Assembly: GCA_027625915.1 (NCBI GenBank)
Contig: JANTQA010000040.1
Span: 186,001 to 250,000, forward strand
Length of the DNA stretch: 64,000 bases
Direction of reading: 5' to 3'
DNA from: Anaeramoeba flamelloides
Lineage: Eukaryota > Metamonada > Anaeramoebidae
The translations under genes were made by a program, and so were the position numbers. This document shows, in pieces, positions 41,086 to 55,100 of this stretch (within the stretch, counting starts at the first letter, position 1; every line of letters begins with the position of its first letter). The notes beneath the pieces are model-generated. The model was given only the letters and a program-made list of their open reading frames with translations, was not told the origin of the DNA and did not search any database.

Positions 41086-43140
41086 AACAAATTAAAAGAA
41101 ATTAAAGGGATTAATGAAAAAAAATTAATTTTTTATGAAAAAGAAAAAAAATGATTTTTATTTGAATTTATTAATTGGACTAAAAATAAAAAAGTAAGTT
41201 TTATTTTTTTGAAACTGGCCTCTGTTTTGTTATCATTTTTCTGATTTTTCATCAAAAAATATTTGAAAAATAAATTAATTTGTCTTTTTAAAAGTAAAAA
41301 AAAAGGAGCTAATTGAGGAGATTTTCAGCCAAATAGACGTTGATCAAACAAAATTTTGTTTTTTATTTAATTTCCAAAATTAAAAGGGTGTAAGATCAAA
41401 AGATAAATTCAAATGACCGAAAACATTCTCTATTTGGTGTGATATGAAAATGTTCTAACTGTATTGTTTGATTTGAATACAAGTATTTTAGACAATCACA
41501 AAATCCTAAAAACGGTTAGAAACTCACTCTGAAACCCATTTCCCCAATTGCCTACTTTACAAAATCATTTCAAAATTACTTCTTTATTTTTTGGTCTTTG
41601 CAGATTAAAAAAAAAGCTGCAAAAACTTTTTCCAGAATAAATGAGTTTTTGGAAGAATCGATTATTTCTTTTTACAGAAATATTTAAAAGAAGTTTTTGT
41701 AGCTCCAAAAACCTAAAATTTTCTTTGTCAGTATAATGAATTATCATTCTTTTTTATACTCTGTGCTTTGGAATCATTTCTTATCTATTAATTCTCATTT
41801 TTTTTTGATTTTTCTAGTTAAAGTGTTTTCACAATTATTTTTTTTTGTAAACTGACCTTAAACCAAACAATCAAGTTTGGTGACTGGTAAAAGGTTAAAA
41901 AAGAGATTAGATTTCATTATTATAAACACACTTTCAAGTGACAACTCGATCAAAGAGAGATGTTATGATTTACTGAATATAAAAAGGTGTATTTGCGATT
42001 TTCTCTACCAAAATATAGATTAATTTTTATGAAGAACCAAAATTGGTACAATCAAAAAGACTTTAAAAATAACATGGTTAGGGATGTAGTGAATATGATT
42101 GGTAATAGTGTTATTTAATTTTTGTAGCAAATTTGGATTTATTTTTCCAAAAAAACACTTGCAAAATCTAATTAATACATTCCAAACCGTTGATTTGAAC
42201 GATTGAAATCAACCAATGTCTCTAAAACTTGGGTTAAATTTTAGAGAGTATGTGTTCGAGTTCAATCTAATAGCCGAAAATATGAAATAATTTTTGCAAT
42301 TTTTCGAATTCAAGAAATCTTTTTAATTTGACTCATTCAAAAATGTAAGTTCGTAATTATTCTAAAATTGGAAACTTTCGTTGTCTTTCATAGAAAAATT
42401 ATTTTTAATTCCATTCATTTTTCAACAGTTGATCTATTTTCTAATTCAATAATTGACTCACAATTGAAGAAAATCACAAATAGAGTCACTCAATTTTTAG
42501 CAAAATTGGAACTCTTTCTTTTTAAGGAGAATATATGTGCAATTGAGTTTTTATTCAAATTTTCAATCTCGAGAAGTTTTGAAGTCTCCCAAGAACAATC
42601 ATTTTGATGGTGAGAAACAATCAAAAAAGCGAATACCTTTGAAGCAATTGTTGGTTAGAGTTTTGCTTTTCAATCTTGGAAGTTTTCAGGATATTTCAGT
42701 AAAATTGTTTCTTTCGAAAAAGTAAGCAAATTGATTAGATTTTCAAAACCGTTATTTGAGACCACTCATTTCAAAAACTAAAGTTCTTCCTGTTTATTTT
42801 TTCCCCAAGTAGTTGAATTTTACAGAGTTTATTTCTTGAAAAAATAAAAACATTTTAAGGAATATTCGAATTTTATGGTCAGTGGATATTACTTTCACGT
42901 CTACTCACACAATTAAGGACTTAAAATTTCGTTGAGTTCATAGATCTTGTTAAAATTTAAAATTTAGGTTTTTTTTAAAAAAAATTTGGGTTGGCAAAAG
43001 AATTTTAGGGAAATTTGAAGTCTTTGTCATTTTTTGATTCAATAAAATGTTGCTCTTTTTTTCTTTTCATTTAAGGTGCATGTCCTTGCACTTCAAGAGC
43101 CAAATCTGCATTGGTGTTTGGGAACCTCTTCTGGGCAATA

Positions 43141-43395
43141 CAGTCAGTTTCACTTTTAAGGCACAAACTTTCAACGAAATTTAAGGCACAAAAAAAATTT
43201 CAAATTAAAGCACAAAATTCAAATTTTTGTAAAAATAAATTGTAAAAAAAAAAATCTCAAATTAAGGCACAAAATTCAGATTCTAGTAAAAATAAATTGT
43301 AAAAAAAAAAAATTACATATTTTGAGCCTTAATTTCTGATTTTTTTGTACCTTAAATTTCGTTGAAAGTTTGTGCCTTAAAAGTGAAACTGACTG
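43141..43395. mobile_element. Palindromic MITE, 255 bp, internal duplication
   Basis: Usual termini ('cagtcagtttcacttttaag', 'aaaagtgaaactgactg') with TA on the left but TT on the right. Compared with the 197-bp copies, a central block of about 58 bases ('aaattaaagcacaaaattca' onward, to 'taaattgtaaaa') is present twice, explaining its extra length. Confidence 0.85.
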
Positions 43396-43525
43396 TTTTG
43401 AAGAGTGACAGTGTTGTATTTGAGTGGATTTTAGTTTGTTGGGAAAGGAACTTTTTCTTGAATGATCATAATCATTTCAGGCTTTTTTTTTATTTTTTTT
43501 TAAACATTTTTTATTTATGAAAAAA

Positions 43526-43562
<37 letters not shown>

Positions 43563-43828
43563 AGAAAAAAATGAGAAAAAAATGAGAAAAAAATGATAAA
43601 AAATAACTTTTTTCCCACATCCATTAGAATATACGAAAACAAATTGAACATCGAAAATAACATTCCAACTTTTTGATCCTTTAAACAACAAAATTTTCCT
43701 CCAAATACTCCAGTTAAAATTAAACCAAATTACTCCTGTGACTTTCCACTTCATATTAAGCCATACAAGAGTTTAGTGGGGTGGCATCAATATACGTTAA
43801 TATAAAGTTGAAAGCAGGAGAAGTAATA

Positions 43829-44026
43829 CAGTCAGTTTCACTTTTAAGGCACAAACTTTTAACGAAATTTAAGGCACAAAAAAAAAATCTCAAATTAAGG
43901 CACACAATTCAGATTCTAGTAAAATAAATTGTAAAAATTACAATTCCAAATTTTGTGCCTTAATTTGAGATTTTTTTGCACCTTAAATTTCGTTGCAAGT
44001 TTGTACCTTAAAAGTGAAACTGAGTG
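43829..44026. mobile_element. Palindromic MITE, 198 bp
   Basis: Begins 'cagtcagtttcacttttaag' and ends 'aaaagtgaaactgagtg', with flanking TA on both sides and mirrored 'ggcacaaa' and 'tttgtgcc' blocks. It lies about 50 bases from the next copy in the same array. Confidence 0.9.
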
Positions 44027-44073
44027 TAAATTCATTTTATTTCTCACATTATATCAATTTTTTACCCCATTTA

Positions 44074-44270
44074 CAGTCAGTTTCACTTTTAAGGCACAAA
44101 CTTTCAACGAAATTTAAGGCACAAAAAAAATCTCAAATTAAGGCACATTTTTTGGAATTTTAATTTTTACATTTTATTTTACTAGAAGCTGAATTTTGTG
44201 CCTTAATTTGAGATTTTTTTTGTGCCTTAAATTTCGTTGAAAGTTTGTGCCTTAAAAGTGAAACTGACTG
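44074..44270. mobile_element. Palindromic MITE, 197 bp, best-preserved copy
   Basis: The terminal 50 or more bases of the two arms are perfect or almost perfect inverted repeats, with TA flanks. This near-identity of arms suggests it is among the youngest copies in the window. Confidence 0.92.
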
Positions 44271-46002
44271 TAACACCATTTTGGTCATTAACATACAGCC
44301 ACAAGTCTTTGTTACCAGTAATATTAATATAAATATTTTTTTCTTTTTTGGGATAAAACTTTTAGTTTATCAAAAAAATTGATTTATTTCACGGATTAAA
44401 AAACAGTTGTATTGTTTTAAGAAGGATAGTAATATTAATCAAAGTTTTAGAGCCATTTAGACAATTTTACCCAGAAATTATGTTTTTATTTTAAGATAAA
44501 ATTTGAATTTTTCAAAAAAAAAAAAAAAACATTGAAAATACATAGGAATTAGATAATTTTTTCCTATAACAAAATTCAAAATAAATTTTTTTCTCCCAAA
44601 AATGATTTGAATTGTTATAAGGATTCTTGTGAATAAGACCAAACAATTTTTTTTTAAAATTTTTCAAAATTGAATTTTTTTTGCAATTATTTTTCATTTT
44701 TTGAAAACCAGATAACAACTTTTTTAGAACATTAAAAGAAAAAATTTTTTTGCTTAATAGATCTCAATTTAATTGATAAACTATAGTTAAGCCTTTATCA
44801 AATATCCATTTATTGAATCACCTATACCACGATTAATTTTATTGGTTGAGATTTGAATTGATATATTAACCAAATATAAAGAAACCAAATTAAAAATTTA
44901 CTTTAAGAATCAATACTTTCCAACATAAAACAAAAAATATCCTTCCCTATTTTCAAAAATTAACTTAATTCTTAAACGAAATAATTGGTTACTTTTTTTC
45001 GTTTTATATTGGAAATAGGTAAATTTTGAATTTCAAAAAAGAGAGACTCAAATTAATAAATTGTTTAAAAGAGGTTTCTCATCGATTCCATTCCTTGAAA
45101 CACAAATTTTGAAAAAAAAAATTAAAGATCTTGACAAGATTTCATTTTATTTTCAAAAATAACTACGTTAATTTTTTTAAATTTATTTTATTTTTCTTCC
45201 TTGCTATTGTGAAAAACATGTCTTTCAAAAACACGACTTTCATTTTCATCTTATTTTATTTCAAATTCCAAAAATTGCACCAGAACTGTGTTTGCCGTGT
45301 TAATTCTATGTTAGTCTCAAAGGAAAACTTTCTACAGCGGAATAATTTTCAAATAGGGAGTAGCATAATACATGTGGTCCCTTGACAATTAAAAGTTATT
45401 TTTTTCATATGGTATCTTTTGAATATTTATAATTTATTGTTTCTTTTCAGGATTACAAACAAATCGATCGTGCATAAAAATCTAAAGTGTTTCAGTTCTT
45501 TTTTTAAATGATCTATTAAATTATTCAAACTTGTAATGGTTATTTTTTGTGATTTTTTGGGCAATACAAGCACACAATATTACAAGAAAGAAATCTCAAT
45601 GTGAAAAATTTTTGAACTCATTTTGATTTTTGGGGGTTTTTAAGGCTATCCATATTTTGTTTCCATTGTGTATTATTATACGAACAGTAGAATGTTTATT
45701 GGCTTTCTAGAAACTTTAATCAAGAGATCTCTAAAACATTAAAAGATTTTGTTTTTTTTTTGAAAATATTTGGGTTGAAAAAATTTATTTCTTTGGAAAA
45801 TTGTACCTCTTACTGGTTTTCTCACCACAACTCCTAATAATGCCCCTGTGAAAACGAAAAGTCTTTCTTTATTTTATTTTATTTTTTTTTTGTGTTTATG
45901 TATCCAATTCTTTGCTGTTGAATTATTATTGTTTTGAATTAATTATAATTATACAAATTGAGAATTTGATATTTTTTAAGAAGTGTAAATATTAATATAA
46001 AC

Positions 46003-46460
46003 CACATTCCAAAAATTTGGGCACACCTGAAATCAAAAATAGGAAATATAAAACCCAATTTAATATATTTTTCGAAACGCAATATAAAACCACATTTAAG
46101 ATATCCAGTATTAATGTTTTTATAAGTAATCATTTTATACAAATAAAAGAAAAAAATATGAAACGAAAAAAAAAAAAAAATAAGTGTGTCCAAAATAAGG
46201 AAACGAGCTGAAAAAATAAAACACATTGGTAAATTTGTTGAAATATCATAAACAATTATTGATCAATCAAATGATAAGATACCACGTCACCAATTGAACA
46301 CAATTTTTCAATTTAATAAACTCAACACCAACCTTCTTTCAAACACCTTAAAAAATTTTCAGATCTAATGAAACAAATTAAGTAACTTCAAAAAATGAAA
46401 TGAAAACAAAATAGAAAAGACAAAAAACGAAATAGTTTTTAAAATTAAAATTATTTTAAA
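46003..46460 (+). repeat. Dispersed repeat R1, copy 2
   Basis: Partner of 408-910. It opens with 'cattccaaaaatttgggcac' and 'acctgaaatcaaaaatagg', continues with 'aataaggaaacgagctgaa' and 'cattggtaaatttgttgaa', and reaches 'gatcaatcaaatgataagat'. The start resembles Tc1-like terminal repeats. No transposase motif was found. Confidence 0.5.
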
Positions 46461-48339
46461 ATTGAATGTTAAAGTGTAATATTGCTATTCTTTCAATTGT
46501 ATAAACCGTGTCCAATTTTTTGGAATTTGGTTTAATTCTATTTTGAGTAATATTTCGATTGTATCACCTAGATATTTTCAAATCCATATTACAAAATCAA
46601 AATACAATTACCGCAAGTTGTGTGGATTTAAAGATATTGACTTCGTAATTAATTTTGATGACTTATTTATTGTCGATTTTTAAAAAGTTAAAGTGTAGCG
46701 ATTTGGTTTTCGAATTGATGTTCTTTTTTTTTATGACAAGCCCCCTCAAAATATATAAAGGATGAGTTTTAATAAAAAAATTAATTTTTAACTATTAAAA
46801 ATTTTATTTTATATTTTATAAAGGTTTAAAATTCCAAACCTAAAGAGTATTTAAAACCATGGAAAACCACTCAGCATTGTTATTAATTTAGGTTTTTTCT
46901 TCTTTCTTTCTAATCAATAAACCCATTTTTAAAAATTTTCAGTTAATGGAGGCCAGTCATATTCAGGCAAAATAATACATTTAAGGGGATTGAATGGGGA
47001 TTGGTAAAAAAAAATTATTATTTTTAGCATTTTATAATTGAAATTATTTTTTCACATTTTTACATTTTTTTTTGAAACATAATTAATTAAAAAAAAAAAA
47101 AAATATCGCAAAATCGATAGAAAACTGGTTAAAATATGATATTATAATATTTTTAATATAGTAGAAAGCACTGAAAAGTAATTTTATTTTGATTTCAATT
47201 AAAAATTTTATCTGGATCTTCAATTTTACATCAAAATGAACACAGTTATTATTCCCAACAGTACCGGAGAATTTGAGGGTTTCAAAATTTAAGATAATCT
47301 TTGATTTATTAGTTTTATTTGATACGGCTACCAACTATTATTTGAGGTATATTTTTCCACTCATTTCATATTTAATTTTCACAAATTAATTATTTAAAAA
47401 AATGATATTTCAAAAACATGTTGTGGCCCTTTTACCGAAAAAAAGTTTATTATCGTTTGTATTTTAGATTTTTAATTTTTTTATGATAAAATAATAATTT
47501 TATGAAGGGCATCAACAATAATTAATAATTAAGGAATTTTGTGTATTACACTTTAAAAGAGGAGTAATATATATATTCATTCTATGTTTATTGAAAGTTA
47601 ACAAACCATTAATCGATGTAAATAACAATAGGTTTCAGTAACTTCAGAATAATGTTTAATGAAAAAATAACCCCTTTGAATATACAAATTACCTTTCAAA
47701 AAACCTGTTCTCTAAATCTATCAATTCCAATAACCTATTTATATTTACAACCAAATTAACATTATTAATTTTTGTTTTGATGAGAATTTCTAATATACCT
47801 AACAACAAATTTATTGAGTGAAAAGAGACCAGAGTCAATTTTTCTTATTAAAAATCCAAAAATTAGGTTTTTTTTTATATTTATCAATTGTTTCAAAACC
47901 ATTTTTTCACTATCCAAATATTTTCATTACCTTGAAAAGGTTTTAAAATTACAAATAATTAATCTCTCAGACTCTGTACTTAATTTTAACGTTATCTAGA
48001 ATTTAAAAGAAGGAAAATAATAAACTAGAAAATAAATGCAAACTAACTTTTTTCATTTGTGAGAAAAAATATTTTTTTTTTATTTATTGTAAAAAATTTG
48101 AAAATTCATAACCAGATCTTTATCAAAAAAAGTTTATACACACGATTAACGTTACCATAGATTTCTTGATAATCAAAGTAAGTTGTAATTGGGTGTAAAC
48201 TATATTACTGCTCCATGGCTCAAATACCTCTAAAAAATTTATTATAAATCTTATTACATAAAAAAATATTACATTTTTTACCAAGGATCACTATTCCAAA
48301 AGTTTCATTTTGAAAATTTGTTTTTTAATTCCTTTTCAA

Positions 48340-48910
48340 AATCTAAAAATAGAAACCCAAAATACAATATTCCAATAAGTAATAATTTATATTTAGAACA
48401 TCCAAAAATAACTATTGTAATATTTTTTAAATTTCAAAGATTAACTCAATAATGATCAACATTAAAACACAAAGACTGATCAGTTTTGTTTGCTTTTGAT
48501 AAAGCTAATTGTATCCAATTAAATGTAATAATATATTTCCAATATTGCAGAAATCATTGGTCAAAAAACTATTCGTTAATTATTTAATTTTTCAAAAAAA
48601 AACGAATTTTTTAGCAACTAATATACATTTCGACACATATTTATTAAAGACACTTTGTTACTTTGGGGTCTGAATAATGATAATTCAACCTTTAATTTTG
48701 CATCGAAATACAGATTTTATTCTGAAATTGTTGGATTTTTTACTAATTCATGGTCATTTTTAATTTATCGGATCAACAAATATTACTTCTTGACTAATCG
48801 ATTTTTTAGAGACATTTGAACCATGTAGCACTAATGTGGTTCAACTTAATAGCAACATACTTTGATAGTTAGGCTTCTCCTTGGTAGACACTAATCCCAT
48901 AATTCCACAC
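48340..48910 (+). repeat. Dispersed repeat R4, copy 2
   Basis: Partner of 13890-14680. It shares 'tatttccaatat', 'acatttcga', 'gtctgaataatg', 'attcaaccttta', 'acatttgaaccatg', 'cactaatgtggttca' and 'gacactaatccc' in the same order. Confidence 0.5.
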
Positions 48911-49125
48911 AAACAAAATCTAAAAATTGAAATTTATTGATTTTCCTTTACATTCAATCTTTCAAACCACTTTTATACGCCATTATATTAGATTACAGCT
49001 CTCATTGAAAATAAAACAAAGATAGTCCTTAAACTTTTAAAAATAATCCCAAATTATTTTTTAAACAAACGCTGGGTCAAAGTAGCTTTTTGTAATAAAC
49101 AAAAATAATATTTATTGAACAACCG

Positions 49126-52100
49126 ATGAGTTCACAGAAATCTGTTGGAGAGGAAATTCGTTCTTCGCTTGGATCTTCACAAAAATATCAACAGTTTCAC
49201 AAAATCCAACAGCAATCATCATTTGAAAAGCTAAAGGACCTTTCAGAAGAAGAACTTGAAAAGTTAAAAAAACAAGTTTCTCGCGATCCAATCCCCTTTT
49301 TTGATCCAAACAAAACTTCTGTGTACTTTCAAGAAATTGAAACTGATTCATACACTCAAAGAACAAAAAAACAAAACAAAAAAGAATTATTGCCTGTGAT
49401 AAGGGTCTTTGGTGTAACAAAAAAAGGAAATAGTGTTTTAGCACATGTACACGGATACTTTCCTTATTTTTTTGTCAATGTGCCTAAAAACTTCAAAGAA
49501 AGCGACACTGATCTTTTCAAAAAAACACTTGACGTAAGTAACATCCTGATTTTGATTTTTATTTCCCAAAAAACTAAAAAAAACCTTTGAGATCGGCCAT
49601 AATTTTGCAATTTAGCATGTACTTTTGATGGCTGATTAAAAACATTTCTTTTGAACACCTCAAATGAAGCTGATTTGGTCAACAACTTTTCTCTTCACAT
49701 TTTTTCAAGAAACTTTTGTTTATTTCGATTAAATTATCTTTATCAAAATCATTATCTTACGGGATCTTTGTCTCTGATCCTAAAAAGAGAAAGTGAAGTG
49801 TCTGGTACAAAAACGAGTAAAGGGGTCTAATTAATATCACAGACCCAACAACACAAAATCTGATTCAAATGACCAAACACACCAAGATGTATATTACCCA
49901 AAGCAAAGTAAAAATTTCAAATATTTAAGCAAGATAAATACAGAATCTTTGTTTGAAAGAACTGAAGAGTTAATCAGTGAAAGAAAGCGAAACCAAAAAT
50001 TAAATAAAAGAGAGAAAGTAACTTTAGTGTTTGAATTTCTTGTTTAATAAAGGCCAACTGAAAAAAAAAATTTGTTTTCAAATATATTCCTTTCTTTGTC
50101 CACTTTCTTCTTCAAATTGAAAAACCTTTTCAATGTTTATGGACAAATAATTTCAACCCTTTTTATCAAATACCCACAACTCTTCTACTACCATTGAAAA
50201 ACATGATCCTCTTTTTGGAAGGATCTTTTGAAAGAAATTAGCTTGTAATCTAAAGTATTCTTTTTTTGGAAAATCAACAACTCCATAAGAACGAAAAACT
50301 TTTTCATCAAAGAATAAAAAGGAAAAAAAAAAACTTTAAAGGGTAAACGAAAAAAAAATGTTTTCAAAAATTCTATAATTCTACCATTTATACTGTTCTT
50401 TTACCTTAAGGGACTAGCAACTCTTATTTATTTTTTTTCCAAAAGGTAATAGAGTAATTATTTACATAAGGGTACAATTAAACCCGATATAAAACTTCAT
50501 TTATCAACTTTAGAGAAATGGATTATTCATTTTTAAAATAAGTTCATTTTATCCAATTATATTTTCAGACAAAAGATCCAGATCCTTTTTTTAGGGATTT
50601 TTGGATCAAATTAGAAAAAGTAAAATTTGCAAAAAATTTTTATTTTGAAGTAATCTCACTTTGAGTAATTTCTGGGAGTCTATATTAACAAATAACTTTG
50701 AACCTTTAATCTTCTTTTAAAAATACAATAAAAATAAATCAAATATCGAATCCTTGAAGATCTAAAAAAATTGATCTTCTATTTTATTCACAAATATTTA
50801 TTACATTTCTTGAAATTTAACAGATTAAGCAACATTCCTTTCCAAATATTAAGAGTGTAAATAAGGAACTTTTAATAATTAAAATCAGTTATTTGATAAT
50901 ATCTATTATTTTTTTTTTATTAGATTTATTTATTTGAATTCTTGTTATTTGTTTGAAAATCTTTAAAAAATTGTGAAATAATTGTAAAGTCTATTGATAC
51001 ATTTGATCATTATGTTGTTAATAACCCACTGAAAGAATTAAGATTGAGTAATTAATTATTGATTATAAATAATCAAATTAAAAATTATTTCTTTAAATTA
51101 TAGGTTCAATTTTCGGATATGTTATAAATTGGCGAAATTTGGCAAATTGAACTTTTATTTTTAAAGTTAAATTTCAATCAATTTATGGTATTGTTTTGTT
51201 GGTTGTTTGAGATATATCTATCTTTTAAATGAAATTCCGATTAAAATCCGATAAGTAATTGTTGAGAAAATAAATAAAATAAAAACGCCAAAAGCCGGTT
51301 TTTACATGTTTTTTGCCAAAGATTTTCTAGTTGGCGAAAACTCATTTTAGATAATTCCGATTTTTTTTAACAAAATTTTGATATTTATCAGACTTTCTTG
51401 ATTTCAGTATATTTAAATTCTGAATATTTGGGAATTATTGTGATCAAAAATCAATTTTCAAGCAGTAATTTGTCAAAAATTTTCTATAATAATGTAAAAA
51501 TATTGATTAATAATTTGATAATTTTGATTTTTAACATATATTTAAGACTAGTAAATGTAGTCAATTTGAAATTTTTTTAATCAAAATTATAATTTATATT
51601 TTAGATAACTCAAAATCTTCTAATATTTGTCAAAATATTTTGATAAATATGAATAGACTAGTCATAAATATACCCTAAAAATCAAATTTATCAAATAAAT
51701 AATCAATATTTTTACATTATTATAGAAAATTTTTGACAAATTACTGCTTGAAAATTGATTTTTTGATCACAATAATTCCCAAATATTCAGAATTTAAATA
51801 TACTGAAATCAAGAAAGTCTGATAAATATCAAAATTTTGTTAAAAAAAAAAATCGGAATTATCTAAAATGAGTTTTCGCCAACTAGAAAATCTTTGGCAA
51901 AAAACATGTAAAAACCGGCTTTTGGCGTTTTTATTTTATTTATTTTCTCAACAATTACTTATCGGATTTTAATCGGAATTTCATTTAAAAGATAGATATA
52001 TCTCAAACAACCAACAAAACAATACCATAAATTGATTGAAATTTAACTTTAAAAATAAAAGTTTAATTTGCCAAATTTCGCCATTGCCGTTTTTCGCCAA

Positions 52101-55100
52101 ATTCAATATTTCTCGAATTTTCCAGGTTTTAAAAAAGTATTTTGGTAGAATTTTTAATTCCTTTTTTTGGTTCTTTTTCTCAGATTTTTTTATTCACCAA
52201 AAGAGAAAAAAATTGATTTGATCTGTTCTTTGAATCAAAAAATTATATTTTATACAAGTTTAAAATAATTATTGTAATTTATATGAAATTAAGTAGTTTT
52301 TTATATTCGGTTATTTAAGAACTTAGTGGTTTCATTTAAAAAGTGTATTTTTGTACACTTCCTTTACAGATATTAAGATTTCTTTCTTCTTTCAAAGGAA
52401 AATTTTTTTTTTTAAATAATTCAGAAATATGTTGGATTTTGAACTTTTCAAAAATGAGAAAAACGGATCAAACTTTCAAAAACAATAATTCATTTACAAA
52501 AAAAGTATTAAAAGTAAGTTTACTCTTTTTTAGTAATCAGATTTTTATCCATTTTTCAATTTCTAAAATGCGGTAAACTTTTTTTGAATTTGCCATTAAA
52601 TTTGCTTGAAGATTTTTTTTTTAGTTTACTAGTCCCATAAACCAAAATTAATGTACCGTATTTAAATTTACATTAAACTTCAATTTCCAATCACATTTTA
52701 TTAATTTCACAAACACTCGGTTTGTAATCCCTATTCTGTCTTTGAAATTTAACGAGGACACAATTTCAATTGGGATTTTATTTTTTTCAATTCTGTAATA
52801 TTGGTTTCTTTTAGAACCCTCTTTGTCTCACACCAAACGGGCACCAATATATACAACTATAGTATTTATACAACAAAAAAAGTGTTCACAAAAATAATAG
52901 AAAATACAAATTACTGATTATTTTTTTGATACTGATAAATTCAAATAAAAGTTTGAAAATATTTTTTGCATTTTTTATATGAAAATTTTAAAACCTTAAC
53001 ATTGAATAGAGAATTTATTTTGGTTTAAAATGTTAAAAAACTTGGTAAAATTAGTTGGATTTGGAAATATTCTTTGTCAAGGAATGTTTAAAAAGCACAG
53101 TTATAAGGAATTACAAAACATGGAAATTGAATAAAAAATTTTATTTAAATTTTTTTAGAATTTATCAGTATTTATTTTTAGAAATATAAATGGAAAAAAT
53201 GAAGTGAAAATTAATTCCCGTTTATCCTTCAAAAACCAGCAGTGCATTAAGGAAAGAATAATAAATTAAGGTATCAGTAATCATAGGGGATAAGATTGGA
53301 ACAAAATACTAGAGCGGAAATAGACTCACAAAGAACAATATGATTGTTTTAAAAAGTCTCTTCTGTGTTGAAATATCAAGACTATTCTTCCCCATAAAGA
53401 TTTTTTTAGAACTAAATACCCTTTTAAATCTTTAAAAACAAGATATTTGAAACTACCAATTCTTAAAAAAAAACAATTCTCTTTCAAATATAAATTGAAT
53501 TTGACCAGATTGATTTCAAAATTCAAAGAACAAGATGCAAAAATTTGAAATTTTTTCAAATTATGAAAAAAAAAAAAAAAACAATTAATTTTTTGAAAAT
53601 TTACCCCCAAATGAATAGATCTGAAAAAAAGATTTTGTTTCACAAAACATTATTGAAAAATATTGTAAAAACACAATTACTTAAATTCAAAAACAAGTTT
53701 TTAAAAAATTAAAAGACTTTTTGATTCAAAAAAAAAAAAAAAACATTGAAAATCACAAGATCTAACCACCAAATGTCTTAAAAAAACAAAAATGTGAAAA
53801 AATGATTTCAATTTTGAAATTTCCAAAATGAAATATTTCTCTTAATATCCATTCAAGACCTTTAAACATATGTAAATATCATTTATACCTGTTCCCCTTT
53901 GACCGAAAAATAGTTTGTTTTTTTTTTTTTGATACTTAATTCTTTTGCAATTTTTTTTTTTAGTGCAAGATCAATCGTCACTTGGTAAAAACATATTGTT
54001 CTAATATTATTGAAATTGTGTTAATAATTGCAGATAAATTATATTGATTTCTATTGGAATTTTATTTTGATCTTCAATCAAAGATCAAAATGAACATTGT
54101 TGTTTTTTTCAATTGGGCACCTAAGAATTTTAGTTTTTTTTCAATTTTTAAGAAAATATGTCCTTAATATAAAAAAGCACTATTTTTTTCTGATTAATAT
54201 TTTTCGAAATCTAGCTTTATAACTTAATTCAATTAACCACTGGGATAAAAATGTTTTTGAATAAAAATACTCTCATCTTTGGAATATCGAAAATATTTTT
54301 TGAAATTACTGAACACTTTTTTATTTTTTTTTTGAAAAATTGGGGTTGAGAAAATTTTGAAATCAAAGAATAAGATAATATATTAAATTAGGTTATTTTT
54401 CAGAGAGTTTATCTTTTTAGTTGAACTGTTTTTTAATTTTACCATTTAAAATTAAAAAAAACATTTGAATACCAAATGAGTCCCTTTTGTGAAAATAAAA
54501 TTCCCATAATTTAGAATTTGTTTTAGTAAATGAGTTAAAACAAGATAGTGTAGATAAAAATATACATGATTTCAAATTTCAAATCAACCATTTTGGCAAA
54601 CAATGAATTCAAGAAAAAGTTAAATTGAAACTTTATTAATTTTTATTTTTTCATTTAGTTTTTTTTAATTTTTTTAATGGAAGGTATCTGTTCAGTTTTC
54701 GATTTTTAGTGTTTTTTTTTTTTTGGGAACGTAGGTACATATATTCCAAACAATACACAAAAAAAGTTATTGTTAAAAAAATCATCATCAAAATTTTTAA
54801 AAAATTGAATTTTTTTTTAGGATTTATTAGTTTTTCTCCAAATTAAAATTAAAACGTCTTTTTTTATGGACACACTGAACATCTTGGAATTAAAGTGAAT
54901 TTATAGAACCGAATATTCATAAAAATTCATTCCAATATTGTAAGATTAATTTGTTTCAACTTCAAATTAAACACGACATTTAATTTCAAAACTCAAAAAA
55001 TAAAAGGAAAAAATTATTATTTTATCGGATCATTATCATGAGGTGGTTCAAAAAACTTGTAAATCATTAATTAAAATATTCGAATATTTATTTTAATAAT

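Larger units (their letters stand above)
41086..49125. other. Gene-poor intergenic stretch with MITEs and dispersed repeats
   Basis: No frame in these 8 kb resembles a known protein. It holds three palindromic MITEs (43141-44270), poly(A)/GAAAA microsatellite sequence near 43528-43590 and diverged repeats R1 and R4. A short stretch at 43076-43140 reads 'VHVLALQEPNLHWC', faintly like a LINE endonuclease, and is cut by a MITE. Confidence 0.55.

Noticed and set aside
43076-43140. LINE endonuclease fragment ('VLALQEPNLHW')
   Set aside because: Only about 20 codons fit, the MITE interrupts it, and no further endonuclease motif follows; kept as a weak hint only.
45131-45385. 84-codon plus-strand frame with a hydrophobic start
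   Set aside because: Phe/Lys/Asn-rich, no family resemblance and no supporting splice sites.
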